DNA from: an uncultured Verrucomicrobiota bacterium
Lineage (GTDB): Bacteria; Verrucomicrobiota; Verrucomicrobiia; Limisphaerales; CAIQOK01
Direction of reading: 5' to 3'
DNA length: 64,000 nucleotides
NCBI GenBank assembly: GCA_903873415.1
Contig: CAIQOK010000092.1
Coordinates: 29,382 to 93,381 of the forward strand
Below are positions 43,329 to 52,907 of this stretch, one piece after another. The position numbers and the translations under genes are program-made. The notes below the pieces were generated by a model. That model had not been told where the DNA came from. It saw nothing but the letters and a program-made list of their open reading frames with translations, and made no database searches. Every line of letters begins with the position of its first letter. The first letter of the stretch is position 1.

Positions 43329-44552
43329 ATGAATCTGGACGCTCTTTATTCGGAACTGACCCTGAAAACCAACGCGAAGGTTGCGCTGATCGTGCTCGAT
43401 GGGCTGGGCGATATTGCAACGGCGGAGCAGAATTATCTCACCCCGCTTGAGGCGGCGGCCACCCCCAATCTCGACGCGCTGGCCAAAAATTCCGCCCAAG
43501 GGCGGCTTATTCCCGCAGCACCGGGCATCACCCCGGGCAGCGGTCCGGGCCATCTCGGGTTGTTCGGCTACGACCCTTTGGAATTCCAAGTGGGCCGCGG
43601 CGTCATTGAGGCCCTCGGGTTGGGAGTGGAACTTCAACCCGGCGACGTCTGTGCCCGGGCCAATTTCGCCACTCTGGATGCCAATGGGATTGTCACCGAT
43701 CGGCGGGCCGGCCGCATTCCGACCGAGACTTGTGAAAAACTGTGCGCACTCCTTGCCGCAAAAATCAAAAAAATCGGCGACACCCAGGTCATGATTCGCG
43801 CCGGGAAGGAACACCGCTTTGTTGTGGTCTTCCGTGGCAAGGGTTTGGAGGGACCGCTGACTGATGCGGATCCGAACCGAGAAGGGTTTGCGGTGCCGGT
43901 GGTAAAACCGCGTGATCCGGAGAGTTTGAAGCAGAAAAAGATGGCGGAACTCATCGCCGCGTTTTATCAGACCGCACTGCCGATCCTCGCCCAAGAGAAA
44001 CCGGCCAACGGCTTCCTGATGCGCGGCATCGCGCACCAGCCGGAGATTCCACTCTTTGAAGACCGTTACAAACTCAAGCCTGCCTGCCTTGCCGTTTATC
44101 CGATGTATAAAGGACTGGCGCAGCTTGTCGGCATGAAAAAGATCGAAGGCCCACAAACCATCGCCGAGCAGTTCGAGCGCTATCTTGCTGAACATGCCAA
44201 CTATGATTTCTTTTTCATTCACTACAAATACACCGACAAGGCCGGTGAGGACGGGGATTTTACCGCCAAGAAGAAGGCCATTGAGGATTTCGATGCCGCA
44301 CTGCCGATTCTGTTGCAAAAGACGCCCGATGTCATCGCCATCACCGGCGACCACTCGACACCCGTGTCGCTTAAGGGGCACTCGTGGCATCCCCAGCCGG
44401 TCTTGCTGCACTCGAAGGTGAGCGGATCGGATAAATTGGAGCGTTTCACCGAAACCGGCGCCAATTCCGGATCTCTGGGTGTGATGGAATCTAAATTCCT
44501 CATGCGTTTGATGCAGGCCAACGCGAGAATGTTCGATAAATTCGGGGCCTGA
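43329..44552 (+). CDS. apgM: 2,3-bisphosphoglycerate-independent phosphoglycerate mutase, archaeal type
   Basis: Glycolytic interconversion of 3- and 2-phosphoglycerate, alkaline-phosphatase fold. 407 residues, typical of ApgM rather than the longer GpmI. Visible: ALIVLDGLGD (metal Asp), AATPNLDALA, ITPGSGPGHLGLFGYDP with the nucleophile Ser, and late metal-ligand motifs DVIAITGDHSTPV. ATG at 43329 begins the family region; the frame opens at 43254. Confidence 0.95.
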   Translation: MNLDALYSELTLKTNAKVALIVLDGLGDIATAEQNYLTPLEAAATPNLDALAKNSAQGRLIPAAPGITPGSGPGHLGLFGYDPLEFQVGRGVIEALGLGVELQPGDVCARANFATLDANGIVTDRRAGRIPTETCEKLCALLAAKIKKIGDTQVMIRAGKEHRFVVVFRGKGLEGPLTDADPNREGFAVPVVKPRDPESLKQKKMAELIAAFYQTALPILAQEKPANGFLMRGIAHQPEIPLFEDRYKLKPACLAVYPMYKGLAQLVGMKKIEGPQTIAEQFERYLAEHANYDFFFIHYKYTDKAGEDGDFTAKKKAIEDFDAALPILLQKTPDVIAITGDHSTPVSLKGHSWHPQPVLLHSKVSGSDKLERFTETGANSGSLGVMESKFLMRLMQANARMFDKFGA

Positions 44553-44569
44553 CCGGCCGGCTTCCCCTG

Positions 44570-44597
44570 AGCCGCCGGGTCCGGACACCCGGCGGCT
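44570..44597. terminator. GC-rich hairpin after apgM
   Basis: AGCCGCCGGGT (44570-44580) pairs perfectly with ACCCGGCGGCT (44587-44597) around a 6-base loop. No T-run follows, so it is a strong transcript-end hairpin but not a textbook intrinsic terminator. Confidence 0.5.
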
Positions 44598-44729
44598 GCT
44601 TGAGGGATCGCCTGATCGGGGCCGGGTCCGGCCCGGGTGGAAAACCTCAGATGCGGCGGCATGACCGAAGTCAAGTTTCCGCGAAAATTCTCTTGGCCAA
44701 TGCGCCGCCGGGATGCTTAATCTGCAGGA

Positions 44730-45449
44730 ATGGCAAAACTGGTTTTCGACATTGAGACATCCGCCCTGCCGAAGGAAGTATTCGACAATGCGCAGTTGGA
44801 GTATCTCTTCCGCGAGACCGAAAAGATTGTGGATGAGGAGGCCCGCGCCGTGCGTCATGGCGAAATCGAACGCCAGTTTAACCTGTGGCCCTTCACCGCC
44901 CAAGTGGTCTGCATCGCCATGCTCAACGCCGAGACCCAGCGGGGGCAGGTGCTCTTCACAGCGGCGGATTACGAGGATGACGCGGACGAGGCCGGTCCGG
45001 TTGAATTTGTGCCCTGCGCGGACGAGGCCGAACTACTCACAGCGTTCTGGGATGTGGCCAAGCACTATGACTCCATCGTCACCTTTAACGGACGGGGGTT
45101 CGACGTGCCATTTATTTATCTGCGCTCAGCCCTGCTTAACGTGCCGATTTCCCGCAAGGATTGGCTGGGATACCGCTATCAAACCGAGCCTCATTGCGAT
45201 CTTGCCGAGCAGCTGACCTTTTACAACGTCAGCGGGCGCGACGGCGCGGCGCGGCGCTTCAATCTGGATTTTTACTGCAAGGCCTTCTGCATCGAGTCGC
45301 CCAAAAGCCAGGGCGTCACCGGCATGGATGTGAACGACCTGTTGGCCGAGGGCAAGTATCGCGAGATTGCCGAATACTGCCTGCGGGATGTGCGCGCCAC
45401 GGTGCTGCTCTATCAGATTTGGAAAGACCGGCTGGCAGGAATCAAATGA
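44730..45449 (+). CDS. Predicted 3'-5' exonuclease (PolB-like DEDDy family)
   Basis: 239-residue ribonuclease-H-fold nuclease. Exo I is FDIET with Asp7 and Glu9, Exo II is TFNGRGFDVPF with Asp125, Exo III is YCLRD with Tyr216 and Asp220, giving the DEDDy set. This family looks like the exonuclease domain of family-B polymerases standing alone; a DNA or RNA trimming role is likely but unknown. Its stop overlaps the start of the next gene (ATGA), so translation is coupled. Confidence 0.88.
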   Translation: MAKLVFDIETSALPKEVFDNAQLEYLFRETEKIVDEEARAVRHGEIERQFNLWPFTAQVVCIAMLNAETQRGQVLFTAADYEDDADEAGPVEFVPCADEAELLTAFWDVAKHYDSIVTFNGRGFDVPFIYLRSALLNVPISRKDWLGYRYQTEPHCDLAEQLTFYNVSGRDGAARRFNLDFYCKAFCIESPKSQGVTGMDVNDLLAEGKYREIAEYCLRDVRATVLLYQIWKDRLAGIK

Positions 45450-46114
45450 ACACCGCCAACCCGATGCGCGCCTCCATTGGTTTGCTGGTCTGCTTTGCCG
45501 TAAAGGAAGAGGCGGCTTTTGTCATGCCACTGCCTCAGGTTAAAGGCGGCCGGGACTCCCTGGTGACGGGCATGGGACGGCGCAATGCCAGCACGCATCT
45601 GCGCGAGGCTCTGACTCGTGTCCGGCCCGAACGCCTGCTCACCTGTGGTTTTGCCGGCGCGCTGGATCCGGCCCTGAAAATCGGGGACGTGCTTTTTGAC
45701 GAGGATTTCGACGCGGGCTTTGGAGGAGCGCTGCGCACCGCAGGCGCCCGGCCCGGGAAGTTCCATTGCTCCCTGCGGGTCGCCACCACCTCAGCCGAAA
45801 AGGCCAGTCTCTACAAAACCACCGGTGCCCACGCCGTGGAGATGGAATCCTCAGTGATCCGCACCCTGTGTCGCGAGCAGCGTATTCCCAGTGCCACCGT
45901 GCGGGTTATATCCGACACGGCCCAGGAGGATCTGCCGCTGGATTTCAACGCATTGATGACAGCCGAACAAAATCTTTCGATGCTCAAGCTGGCCGTGGCT
46001 CTGATGCGGTCGCCGAGGGTTGTCCCAAGGCTTCTGGACCTGCAACGCAACACGCGGCTGGCGGCCCGGTGCCTGGCCGATGTGCTGCAGGAGTTACTTC
46101 GGTCCGCGGGCTGA
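45446..46114 (+). CDS. Nucleoside phosphorylase/nucleosidase family (HpnG-like)
   Basis: 222 residues of the PNP/MTAN superfamily: LLTCGFAGALDPALKIGDV and AVEMESSVIRTL (the Glu that binds ribose) followed by VRVISDTAQEDLP. Within the superfamily it looks most like HpnG, which removes adenine from adenosylhopane; MTA/SAH nucleosidase is an alternative. Start at 45446 set by the ATGA overlap with the exonuclease gene. Its 3' end overlaps the convergent transporter gene by 21 bases. Confidence 0.8.
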   Translation: MNTANPMRASIGLLVCFAVKEEAAFVMPLPQVKGGRDSLVTGMGRRNASTHLREALTRVRPERLLTCGFAGALDPALKIGDVLFDEDFDAGFGGALRTAGARPGKFHCSLRVATTSAEKASLYKTTGAHAVEMESSVIRTLCREQRIPSATVRVISDTAQEDLPLDFNALMTAEQNLSMLKLAVALMRSPRVVPRLLDLQRNTRLAARCLADVLQELLRSAG

Positions 46115-46543
46115 CATCGGGGCTGCGCCGGCGGCGACCGCGCCAGGCACGGGAGGCTTGGGTTTGGAATGCTCGCTGTAGCTGATGAATGCTGCGCCGA
46201 CCATTATGAAACAGACTCCCACCCAACGGGATGGGGCCACGTGCTCGTTGAGAAACCAGATGGCGGCAAAGGTCGTGAAGACGAAGCTCAAGGAGGTCAG
46301 CGGCCAAAGGAAGCTGATGTCGTCTTTGGACATCAAGACCAGCAGGCAGCCAAAAAAGAGCGCCTCGAAAAACACCCCAAGCAGGATCCGGGGATTGGTG
46401 ACTCCGGCTTTCACGACCCGCAAGACTTCACCGACGGAGCGTCCCTGCATGTCGCCGGTTTCATTCATTCCCTTCTTCAGCAAAACAACCCCGGTCGCCT
46501 CAAAAGTGAGGCCCACCAGCAGAATCAACAGCAGTCTGAACAT
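46094..46543 (-). CDS. Small EamA/DMT-type membrane transporter
   Basis: 149 residues with four hydrophobic segments (MFRLLLILLVGLTFEATGVV, LLGVFFEALFFGCLLVLM, DISFLWPLTSLSFVFTTFAA, WVGVCFIMVGAAFISYSEHS), the layout of half-size drug/metabolite transporters. KPPVPGA-type tail is likely cytoplasmic. It starts one base after hpnK ends and is the last gene of the long leftward operon, so a lipid- or sugar-linked substrate is a reasonable guess. Confidence 0.8.
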   Translation of the reverse strand: MFRLLLILLVGLTFEATGVVLLKKGMNETGDMQGRSVGEVLRVVKAGVTNPRILLGVFFEALFFGCLLVLMSKDDISFLWPLTSLSFVFTTFAAIWFLNEHVAPSRWVGVCFIMVGAAFISYSEHSKPKPPVPGAVAAGAAPMSARGPK

Positions 46544-46544
46544 A

Positions 46545-47378
46545 TTATAAATCCTGGTAACGAATGAGCTTGATCCCCAGCCGGGCTGCGAGTGATTTCA
46601 CCCGCGGACTCACCAATGCCTCAAACTCGGGCCTAAATTTGTCGAGCGACGGGTGCGAGTAAAGCTCCGAATCGCCCGGGGGCAGTTCCGGGAGCAATTT
46701 CAAGAGGTAATCCTCGTCCACCCGTGAGTCCTGCAGCAGTCCGAAACTGATTTGCGCATGCCGTATTTTCCGCCGGATCAAATCCGGCCGGGCGCGGCGC
46801 GAAAGCAGCTCGTAGATCAATGCGTGGGAGATGCGGTAAAGCCACCGGCCTCGGGCCATCCGCCGGCTCCGCGCCAGACAGTCCCGCGTCAGCCTCATAT
46901 GTTGGATGCCCAATGTTTTGGCGTCCTCCATCAGGATGCTGAACACGACCGGGTGCAGGTGCAGATGGAGATGGCCATTGACATGATCGAGCGTCAGGCC
47001 GGTGGCGCGAAATCTGGCGAACTGGGCGTGGATCTCCGCGCGCAGTTGGCCCCGCAAACCCCGCTGGAAAAAATAACGGAACCCGACACCCACGGGACTG
47101 TTGCTGAACTCGCCTTGGCGGTTGATCAGTCCGGGAATCTCCCGGGGACTCAGGGCGGCATGGCCCATAAGAAAAGTGAGGTGCAAACCCACCCCCAGAC
47201 GCGGATTGTCCCGGGCCAAGGCCACGGCCGCGGCGCAATCCGGCTCGTTCACCATCAGGCTGGCAGTCGTTAGAACGCCTTCGCGGTGGGCGCGGATGAC
47301 CGCCGCATTGATCGAGCCGGAACGGCCAAAGTCGTCGGCGTTGACGACGAGCCGGCGTGCGGGCTCAGGGCGTTCCAT
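46545..47378 (-). CDS. hpnK: HpnK-like (YdjC/ChbG family) deacetylase
   Basis: 277-residue carbohydrate-deacetylase-like protein. VVNADDFGRSGSIN (metal Asp), GVGLHLTF, and HVNGHLHLHLHP (metal His) are the family motifs. HpnK is thought to deacetylate the glucosamine that HpnI adds to hopanoids; other family members act on chitooligosaccharides. The 14-base overlap with the squalene/phytoene synthase gene and one-base gap to the transporter show one transcription unit, supporting a triterpenoid lipid role. Confidence 0.85.
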   Translation of the reverse strand: MERPEPARRLVVNADDFGRSGSINAAVIRAHREGVLTTASLMVNEPDCAAAVALARDNPRLGVGLHLTFLMGHAALSPREIPGLINRQGEFSNSPVGVGFRYFFQRGLRGQLRAEIHAQFARFRATGLTLDHVNGHLHLHLHPVVFSILMEDAKTLGIQHMRLTRDCLARSRRMARGRWLYRISHALIYELLSRRARPDLIRRKIRHAQISFGLLQDSRVDEDYLLKLLPELPPGDSELYSHPSLDKFRPEFEALVSPRVKSLAARLGIKLIRYQDL

Positions 47379-48234
47379 AATTAGGCGCCGCAGTTCCGGT
47401 GACCAAACGGAGTGCCGTCCGGAAAATCAGCAGCATCTTCTCCGGTTTACCCAAACGTGTCGGTTGCGCGCCGAGGACATTGAAATTACGGCGTTCGAGT
47501 TTCCTCAGCAGATTCCAATACACCGAGCCCATCAATTCCGCCGCAACCATGGAGCGGCGGTCCTCCACAGGCAGGGATTCCCGGGCCAGCCGATAGAAAT
47601 TTCCGGCCCGCTCCGCCACGCTTTCAGCCAGCTTTTGGAAACGATCGGAGTATTCCCAGCGCAATATTTCATCCTCGCGGACGCCGAAGCGGGCCAGTTC
47701 GCAGAGGGGCAGATAAATCCGTCCCCGCTGGGCATCGGTGCGCACATCGCGCAGAATATTCGTCAGCTGCAGGGCCTTGCCGAGGTGGACCGCATAGGTG
47801 CGGCAGGCCGGATTTTTGTATCCGAAGATTTCGATGCTTAAGAGGCCGACAACCGAAGCGACGCGGTGGCAGTAGAGTTCAAGTTCGGCGTGTGTTTCAT
47901 AGCGCTGCCGGTTCAGATCCATCTCGCAGCCCTTGATCAATTCATCGAACAGTTCAAAGGGAAGCCGGTAATGCCGGATCACCGGCTGGAATTCCTGATT
48001 GGTGGGGAATCTGGGCTGGGTGTTTCCGCACGCGCGGCGGATATCCTCGCGCCAGGCGGCCAGTTGTTCACGTCGTGTTTCCACCGCCACGGTTTCCTCG
48101 TCGGCCACATCATCCACCGCGCGGCAGAAGGCGTAGAGCGCCGTCATGGCATCGCGTTTGCATTTGGGCAGCAGCACAAAGGCCAAGGCCAGATTGGAAG
48201 CGCTTTTTTTTGTGAGGGAACGGCTTTGCTGCAT
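47365..48234 (-). CDS. Squalene/phytoene synthase family (HpnD/CrtM-like)
   Basis: Head-to-head prenyl transferase of 289 residues. First Asp-rich motif DDVADEE, second DVRTDAQRGRIYLP; also YAFCRAVDDVAD and LQLTNILRD. HpnD rearranges presqualene/hydroxysqualene steps, CrtM makes dehydrosqualene; both give C30 products, matching the CrtN/CrtP-like genes at 7-12 kb. Which product is formed cannot be read from sequence. It starts 3 bases after the preceding small gene in the operon. Confidence 0.88.
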   Translation of the reverse strand: MQQSRSLTKKSASNLALAFVLLPKCKRDAMTALYAFCRAVDDVADEETVAVETRREQLAAWREDIRRACGNTQPRFPTNQEFQPVIRHYRLPFELFDELIKGCEMDLNRQRYETHAELELYCHRVASVVGLLSIEIFGYKNPACRTYAVHLGKALQLTNILRDVRTDAQRGRIYLPLCELARFGVREDEILRWEYSDRFQKLAESVAERAGNFYRLARESLPVEDRRSMVAAELMGSVYWNLLRKLERRNFNVLGAQPTRLGKPEKMLLIFRTALRLVTGTAAPNYGTP

Positions 48235-48237
48235 GAC

Positions 48238-48591
48238 TCAGAGATTTGGGTTGGAGGGAGTCTCCGTGGGGGGGCGTAGAGGCGGAAGGCCGCCCGTCTC
48301 CGAAAGGGTCGGGTTGAGCGGATACCGTTCCCGGCGATGCCTGCGGCGGTGGGATCTACGTCGGATTTTGCCAGTGGACTGGTCCGGAGTTTTGGAGTGG
48401 GTGCGGGATCGGTTGCGGCGATGGCGGGCCCGGAAAATGCCGCGGAAAAAGAGCGCGCACAGCAGCAGGGACAGAGTCACCAGAAAGAGGACGCCGGTTA
48501 AGATAACCCCGTTTTTAACGGCGGATGAGGGCAAGCCCCACCGGTTCAAATCTCCAGTTAGACTTCCGGGCATGTCAGGGATTCGTTTCAT
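48238..48591 (-). CDS. Small single-pass membrane protein with basic tail
   Basis: 117 residues, family not recognised. One transmembrane helix (VILTGVLFLVTLSLLLCALF, about residues 27-48) is followed by a strongly basic segment (RARHRRNRSR, RRRSHRRRHRRER) and a Pro-rich end. The ATG at 48591 overlaps the response-regulator stop as ATGA, and the stop is 3 bases before the prenyl synthase, so it is very likely translated. A membrane-bound nucleic-acid or phospholipid-binding role is only a guess. Confidence 0.65.
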   Translation of the reverse strand: MKRIPDMPGSLTGDLNRWGLPSSAVKNGVILTGVLFLVTLSLLLCALFFRGIFRARHRRNRSRTHSKTPDQSTGKIRRRSHRRRHRRERYPLNPTLSETGGLPPLRPPTETPSNPNL

Positions 48592-50027
48592 ATTGCGGGT
48601 TCCTTTGCAACTGCGGGGTTGCGGGGTTCGTCGGCATCCGGGACGGCGGTCAGGCCCAGCCGCTGCATCCGATAGCGCAAGGCGTGCCGGGTGATTTTCA
48701 GGTGTTCGGCCGTCTTGTTGAGATTGAACTGGTTTTGCTCCAATCTGCCTCCAATGAGGTTCCTTTCGAAATTGGCCAGCAAGTCCTCCAATGATTCCGG
48801 ACCCGGGGTGGGCAGGGAGGGGGATCGATGCAATTGTCCTTCGAGATGAAAGTCCGGCAGGCTCTCGGGCTGAATGATCGGGGTGGTCTCCAGGATCAGG
48901 GCGCGTTCGATCACGTTGCGCAATTCGCGCACATTGCCGGGCCACCCATGCAGCAGCAGTTTTTGGCGCGCGCCAAAGGACAGCTCGCGCGCGGCCTTGT
49001 TGAGGCTGGCGCTGAAATGCCGGACAAAATGCGCGGCCAACAGCGCGATGTCATCCCCCCGCTCCCGCAGAGGAGGCAGGCGGAACTGGACCACATTGAG
49101 CCGGTGGAAGAGATCTTCGCGAAAATCACCCGCATGAATGGCTTGGACAATATCACGGTTGGTGGCGGCCAGAAGCCGGACATTGACGCGCAATTCCCGG
49201 GTGCCCCCCACCCGGGTGAAGCTGCCGTCCTCCAAAAAACGCAGTAGCTTGGCCTGCAACGGCCGGCTCATGTCGGCAATTTCATCCAGGAAAATCGTGC
49301 CTCCGTCCGCCTCTTCGACGCGGCCGGGCTTCTGTTTTAGAGCGCCGGTGAACGCACCTTTTTCATGGCCGAAAAGTTCACTCTCCAGCAGGGTTTCGGG
49401 GATGGCGGCGCAATTGATCCGGAGATAATTGGCGCGGCTGCGCCCGCTCAGCCCGTGCAGCGCGCCGGCCACCAGTTCCTTGCCAGTGCCGCTTTCCCCC
49501 AGAATCAGCACCCTTGCCTCTGTGGGGGCCACGGTTTGGATCAACTGCCGGACGCCGCGGATTTTCGAGCAGTCGCCGATGATGTCTTCGAGCCGGCACG
49601 CTCCGGCGCTCTGGGCGCGCAACCGGGCGTTTTCTTGAAGCAGCCGGTGTTGGGCCGCACAGCGGGCCACTGCGTGGAGCAGTTCCTCCGGAGCAAATGG
49701 CTTGGACAAATAGCCAACCGCCCCGGCCTGGATAGCCTCCACCGCGAGTTTGGGTGTGGCAAAGGCCGTGACCATGAGCACCGGGAGCGAGGGGCATTTC
49801 TTGCGGGCTTTAGTCAGGAATTCATACCCGCTCATGCCTCCCATGCGGGCATCGGTGATGGCCATGAAAAACTCTTCGCTCCCCATCAGGGTCAACCCTT
49901 CCTCCGCGGAGTCCGCCGCCAGCACCGAGTAGCCGTCATCCGCCAGCACCGTCTGGAGCGACAATCGCATGTTTTTCTCGTCGTCCACGACGAGGATGGG
50001 CGGCAATGTGGGGTGCATGAATTTCAA
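48588..50027 (-). CDS. Sigma-54-dependent response regulator (NtrC family)
   Basis: 479 residues: receiver domain with VVDDEK and phospho-acceptor Asp59 in ITDARMGG; AAA+ domain with Walker A GESGTGKE (177-184), the sigma-54-contacting GAFTGA (224-229), and a C-terminal Fis-type helix-turn-helix (NLNKTAEHLKITRHALRYRM). Activates sigma-54 promoters when phosphorylated. Its start overlaps the stop of the sensor kinase by four bases, so the two form a pair. Confidence 0.95.
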   Translation of the reverse strand: MKFMHPTLPPILVVDDEKNMRLSLQTVLADDGYSVLAADSAEEGLTLMGSEEFFMAITDARMGGMSGYEFLTKARKKCPSLPVLMVTAFATPKLAVEAIQAGAVGYLSKPFAPEELLHAVARCAAQHRLLQENARLRAQSAGACRLEDIIGDCSKIRGVRQLIQTVAPTEARVLILGESGTGKELVAGALHGLSGRSRANYLRINCAAIPETLLESELFGHEKGAFTGALKQKPGRVEEADGGTIFLDEIADMSRPLQAKLLRFLEDGSFTRVGGTRELRVNVRLLAATNRDIVQAIHAGDFREDLFHRLNVVQFRLPPLRERGDDIALLAAHFVRHFSASLNKAARELSFGARQKLLLHGWPGNVRELRNVIERALILETTPIIQPESLPDFHLEGQLHRSPSLPTPGPESLEDLLANFERNLIGGRLEQNQFNLNKTAEHLKITRHALRYRMQRLGLTAVPDADEPRNPAVAKEPAI

Positions 50028-51565
50028 ACCGAAGCGGCAGCGCCGGATCCGGATCTTATGGGAAAGGTTAAAACAAAACGCGCGCCCTTTCCAAGTTCCG
50101 ATTCAACCCGGACCGTGGCGCCATAGAGACTCAGGTTGTGTTTGACCAGTGCCAGCCCCAGTCCGGTGCCTTTTTCCTTGGTGGTGAAAAAGGCCTCGAA
50201 AATCCGATCTCTTTGCTCCGCCGTCATGCCCGGTCCCGTGTCAGCGATGGACACCTCCACCACGTCCCCCGCAAGCCGGCTGGCTTGGACTGAAATCAGG
50301 CCCGTGCCGCTCATCGCTTCCCGGGCGTTTTGCAGCAGGTTGATGAAGATGCCCGAAAGATGCCGGCGCTGCAGCAGGAGCGGCGGCAGCTCGGTCTCAT
50401 ACCGGCGCTCCACTCCGACCTCGTAACCGGCGGCGGCCGGCACGATTTGTTCAATGGCCCGGTCCAACTCCTCGAGGACGTTTAATCTCTCGACCCGCCC
50501 CTCGCTCAACTGGGCGTATCCCATGAGGTCGGTCAGAATGCGATCGGCGCGGTTGACTTCCTCCTGGATCATTTGGAGTTGGGAAGGGTGGGCGGGGCGG
50601 CCTTCGGTGGCGGCCCGATGGATGGAAAAGACGGCGTTGTTTATTATGGCCAGCGGGTTTTTAAGCTGATGCGCGATTTCGGCGGCCAGTCGTCCCGCCG
50701 AGTGCAACTGCCCTTCACGCAATGCGAATTCATGGGCTTCCTCCTGCGCCCGGCGCTGGCGGGCTGCGAGCAACTGCACACCGTAACAACAAAAAGTCAG
50801 CAGACAGAGCATGCACAAACGCAGCAGGCGCGACTCGGTGGAAACACCATCCCCTCCTCCCTCCTCCGGGGCGTTTTCATAGGGCAGTTCGTTTACTCCC
50901 GGCCGCGCAACCCGGATGCCCCGCAGGCCCGAACCTGAAGGTGCCAGATTGGGGCCGGCGGCCGGGCGGGTTGCCATACTGTCCGTCCTGAGGTTGGGGG
51001 TGAGTCGATAAGCCCCCGGCGGCGGGGTGCGCAGGACCGAGGGTGGCAGGGTGGCGTTGAGAATTCCTGAGCTTAGGTAGAGGAGGCTCAGGAGCAGGTT
51101 GAGCAAGATCTGGGCTGTGGCCAGTGGAATGCACATCGCATTCAACACGATTAGCGCAGGGAAAACCCAGAAGGCCACGCTCTCAAATCCTCCGGTCAAA
51201 AACGTCAGACCGGCCATGAACAAGCCATCCATCAGCCCCAAGGCAAAGGCCATCCACTGGAAAATACTGGCGGCAAACCGACGACGCAGCCTGAAGAAGG
51301 CCCACGCCGTCAGGTTCCCCAACAGATAGGTCACAAAAAAGACCTGCAGAACATCCAACACCACCTTGCGGGGAGTCAGCAGATTTTCAAATCCGCCGGT
51401 GCTGGCAAGGTAGTAGAGCACCACCCCGATGACTCCCGCTTTGGCCGGGAAGACAATGTTCAACTGCATCGTCACAATTCGCTCCGCCTGCTGTGCCGGC
51501 TCCAGCCGGGGGGTTGAAAACAATCGCGGCAGGCTTCGGATCCAGTTTGAATCTGAGAGCTTCAT
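50024..51565 (-). CDS. Membrane sensor histidine kinase
   Basis: 513 residues from the ATG at 51565. Six hydrophobic segments in the first half carry no obvious sensory domain; a Pro/Gly-rich loop of about 70 residues precedes a last helix. The kinase core has His299 in AEIAHQLKNPLAI, N box FINLLQNAREAM, DTGPGM and FTTKEKGTGLGLAL. The signal is unknown. Pairs with the NtrC-type regulator directly downstream. The frame is open to 51640 (GTG possible), which would overlap coaC. Confidence 0.92.
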   Translation of the reverse strand: MKLSDSNWIRSLPRLFSTPRLEPAQQAERIVTMQLNIVFPAKAGVIGVVLYYLASTGGFENLLTPRKVVLDVLQVFFVTYLLGNLTAWAFFRLRRRFAASIFQWMAFALGLMDGLFMAGLTFLTGGFESVAFWVFPALIVLNAMCIPLATAQILLNLLLSLLYLSSGILNATLPPSVLRTPPPGAYRLTPNLRTDSMATRPAAGPNLAPSGSGLRGIRVARPGVNELPYENAPEEGGGDGVSTESRLLRLCMLCLLTFCCYGVQLLAARQRRAQEEAHEFALREGQLHSAGRLAAEIAHQLKNPLAIINNAVFSIHRAATEGRPAHPSQLQMIQEEVNRADRILTDLMGYAQLSEGRVERLNVLEELDRAIEQIVPAAAGYEVGVERRYETELPPLLLQRRHLSGIFINLLQNAREAMSGTGLISVQASRLAGDVVEVSIADTGPGMTAEQRDRIFEAFFTTKEKGTGLGLALVKHNLSLYGATVRVESELGKGARFVLTFPIRSGSGAAASV

Positions 51566-51591
51566 CGCAGGGGCCTTGTGGATGGAGCGGG

Positions 51592-52140
<549 letters not shown>

Positions 52141-52145
52141 GACCT

Positions 52146-52907
52146 TCAGAATTTCGGGGCATGGGCCCGGGAGGAACGCATTTTTTCGGCGTCCAGAATG
52201 GCCAGCATCCGCTGCAAATCGCCGGCAATGCTGTCACTGATGAGCAGGTAATCGAAGTTTTTCCACTGGACGATTTCCTGCCGCGCAACGCTCAACCGTT
52301 TTTCGATCACCGCGGGCAGATCAGTGCCGCGCCTCTTGAGCCGCTGGTCCAAGACGGACAGCGAGGGCGGGGTCAGGAACACCGTCACCAGAGCCTGCCG
52401 CAATTCGGGGTCCTCCAGCGCCCGGGCCCGGACGGCGGCGGCTCCCTGAACATCGATGTTCAGGAGCACATCCCGGCCCTGCCGCAGTTTGTCGAGCACC
52501 TCGGCTTTGAGAGTGCCGTAGCTCTGGCCATACACGGTGGCATGCTCAAGGAAATTCCCGGCCTGCACCCGCTTCAGAAAAGAGCCCGCATCCAGAAAAT
52601 AATAGTCCAGCCCGTCCTGCTCGCCGGTGCGCGGTGCTCGGGTCGTGCAGGTGATGGCGCGGGTGATCTGCGGCCGGGCTGCCAGCAGCTCGTTGCAGAG
52701 GGTTGTCTTCCCCCCGCCGGAGGGCGCAGAAATCACAATGAGCAGCGGCGCGGACTCCGGCGCCGGAACCGCAGGGGGGACCGGTTTAGGGCGCGGCTCG
52801 GGTGGCCGCGCGCCGGACCCGGGCTTGCGGGCCGGGCCCTGGGATTTACGCTGCCGTGGTTCGGGCCGGAGAGGGGCCGCCGAAGGGGGGCTGGGTTTGG
52901 CTTTCAT
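52146..52907 (-). CDS. gmk: Guanylate kinase with Pro-rich N-terminal extension
   Basis: Phosphorylates GMP to GDP. The kinase starts near residue 54: P-loop ISAPSGGGKTT (59-69), then TCTTRAPRTGEQDGLDYYF and LNIDVQGA. The first ~53 residues are unusual for Gmk: almost only Pro, Ala, Arg, Lys, Ser and Gly. The upstream ATG is supported because it overlaps the yicC stop as ATGA. A start nearer the kinase domain cannot be excluded. Confidence 0.92.
   Translation of the reverse strand: MKAKPSPPSAAPLRPEPRQRKSQGPARKPGSGARPPEPRPKPVPPAVPAPESAPLLIVISAPSGGGKTTLCNELLAARPQITRAITCTTRAPRTGEQDGLDYYFLDAGSFLKRVQAGNFLEHATVYGQSYGTLKAEVLDKLRQGRDVLLNIDVQGAAAVRARALEDPELRQALVTVFLTPPSLSVLDQRLKRRGTDLPAVIEKRLSVARQEIVQWKNFDYLLISDSIAGDLQRMLAILDAEKMRSSRAHAPKF

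Noticed and set aside
43314..44903. 529-codon open frame on the minus strand over apgM
   Set aside because: Shadow of apgM; spans into the next gene.
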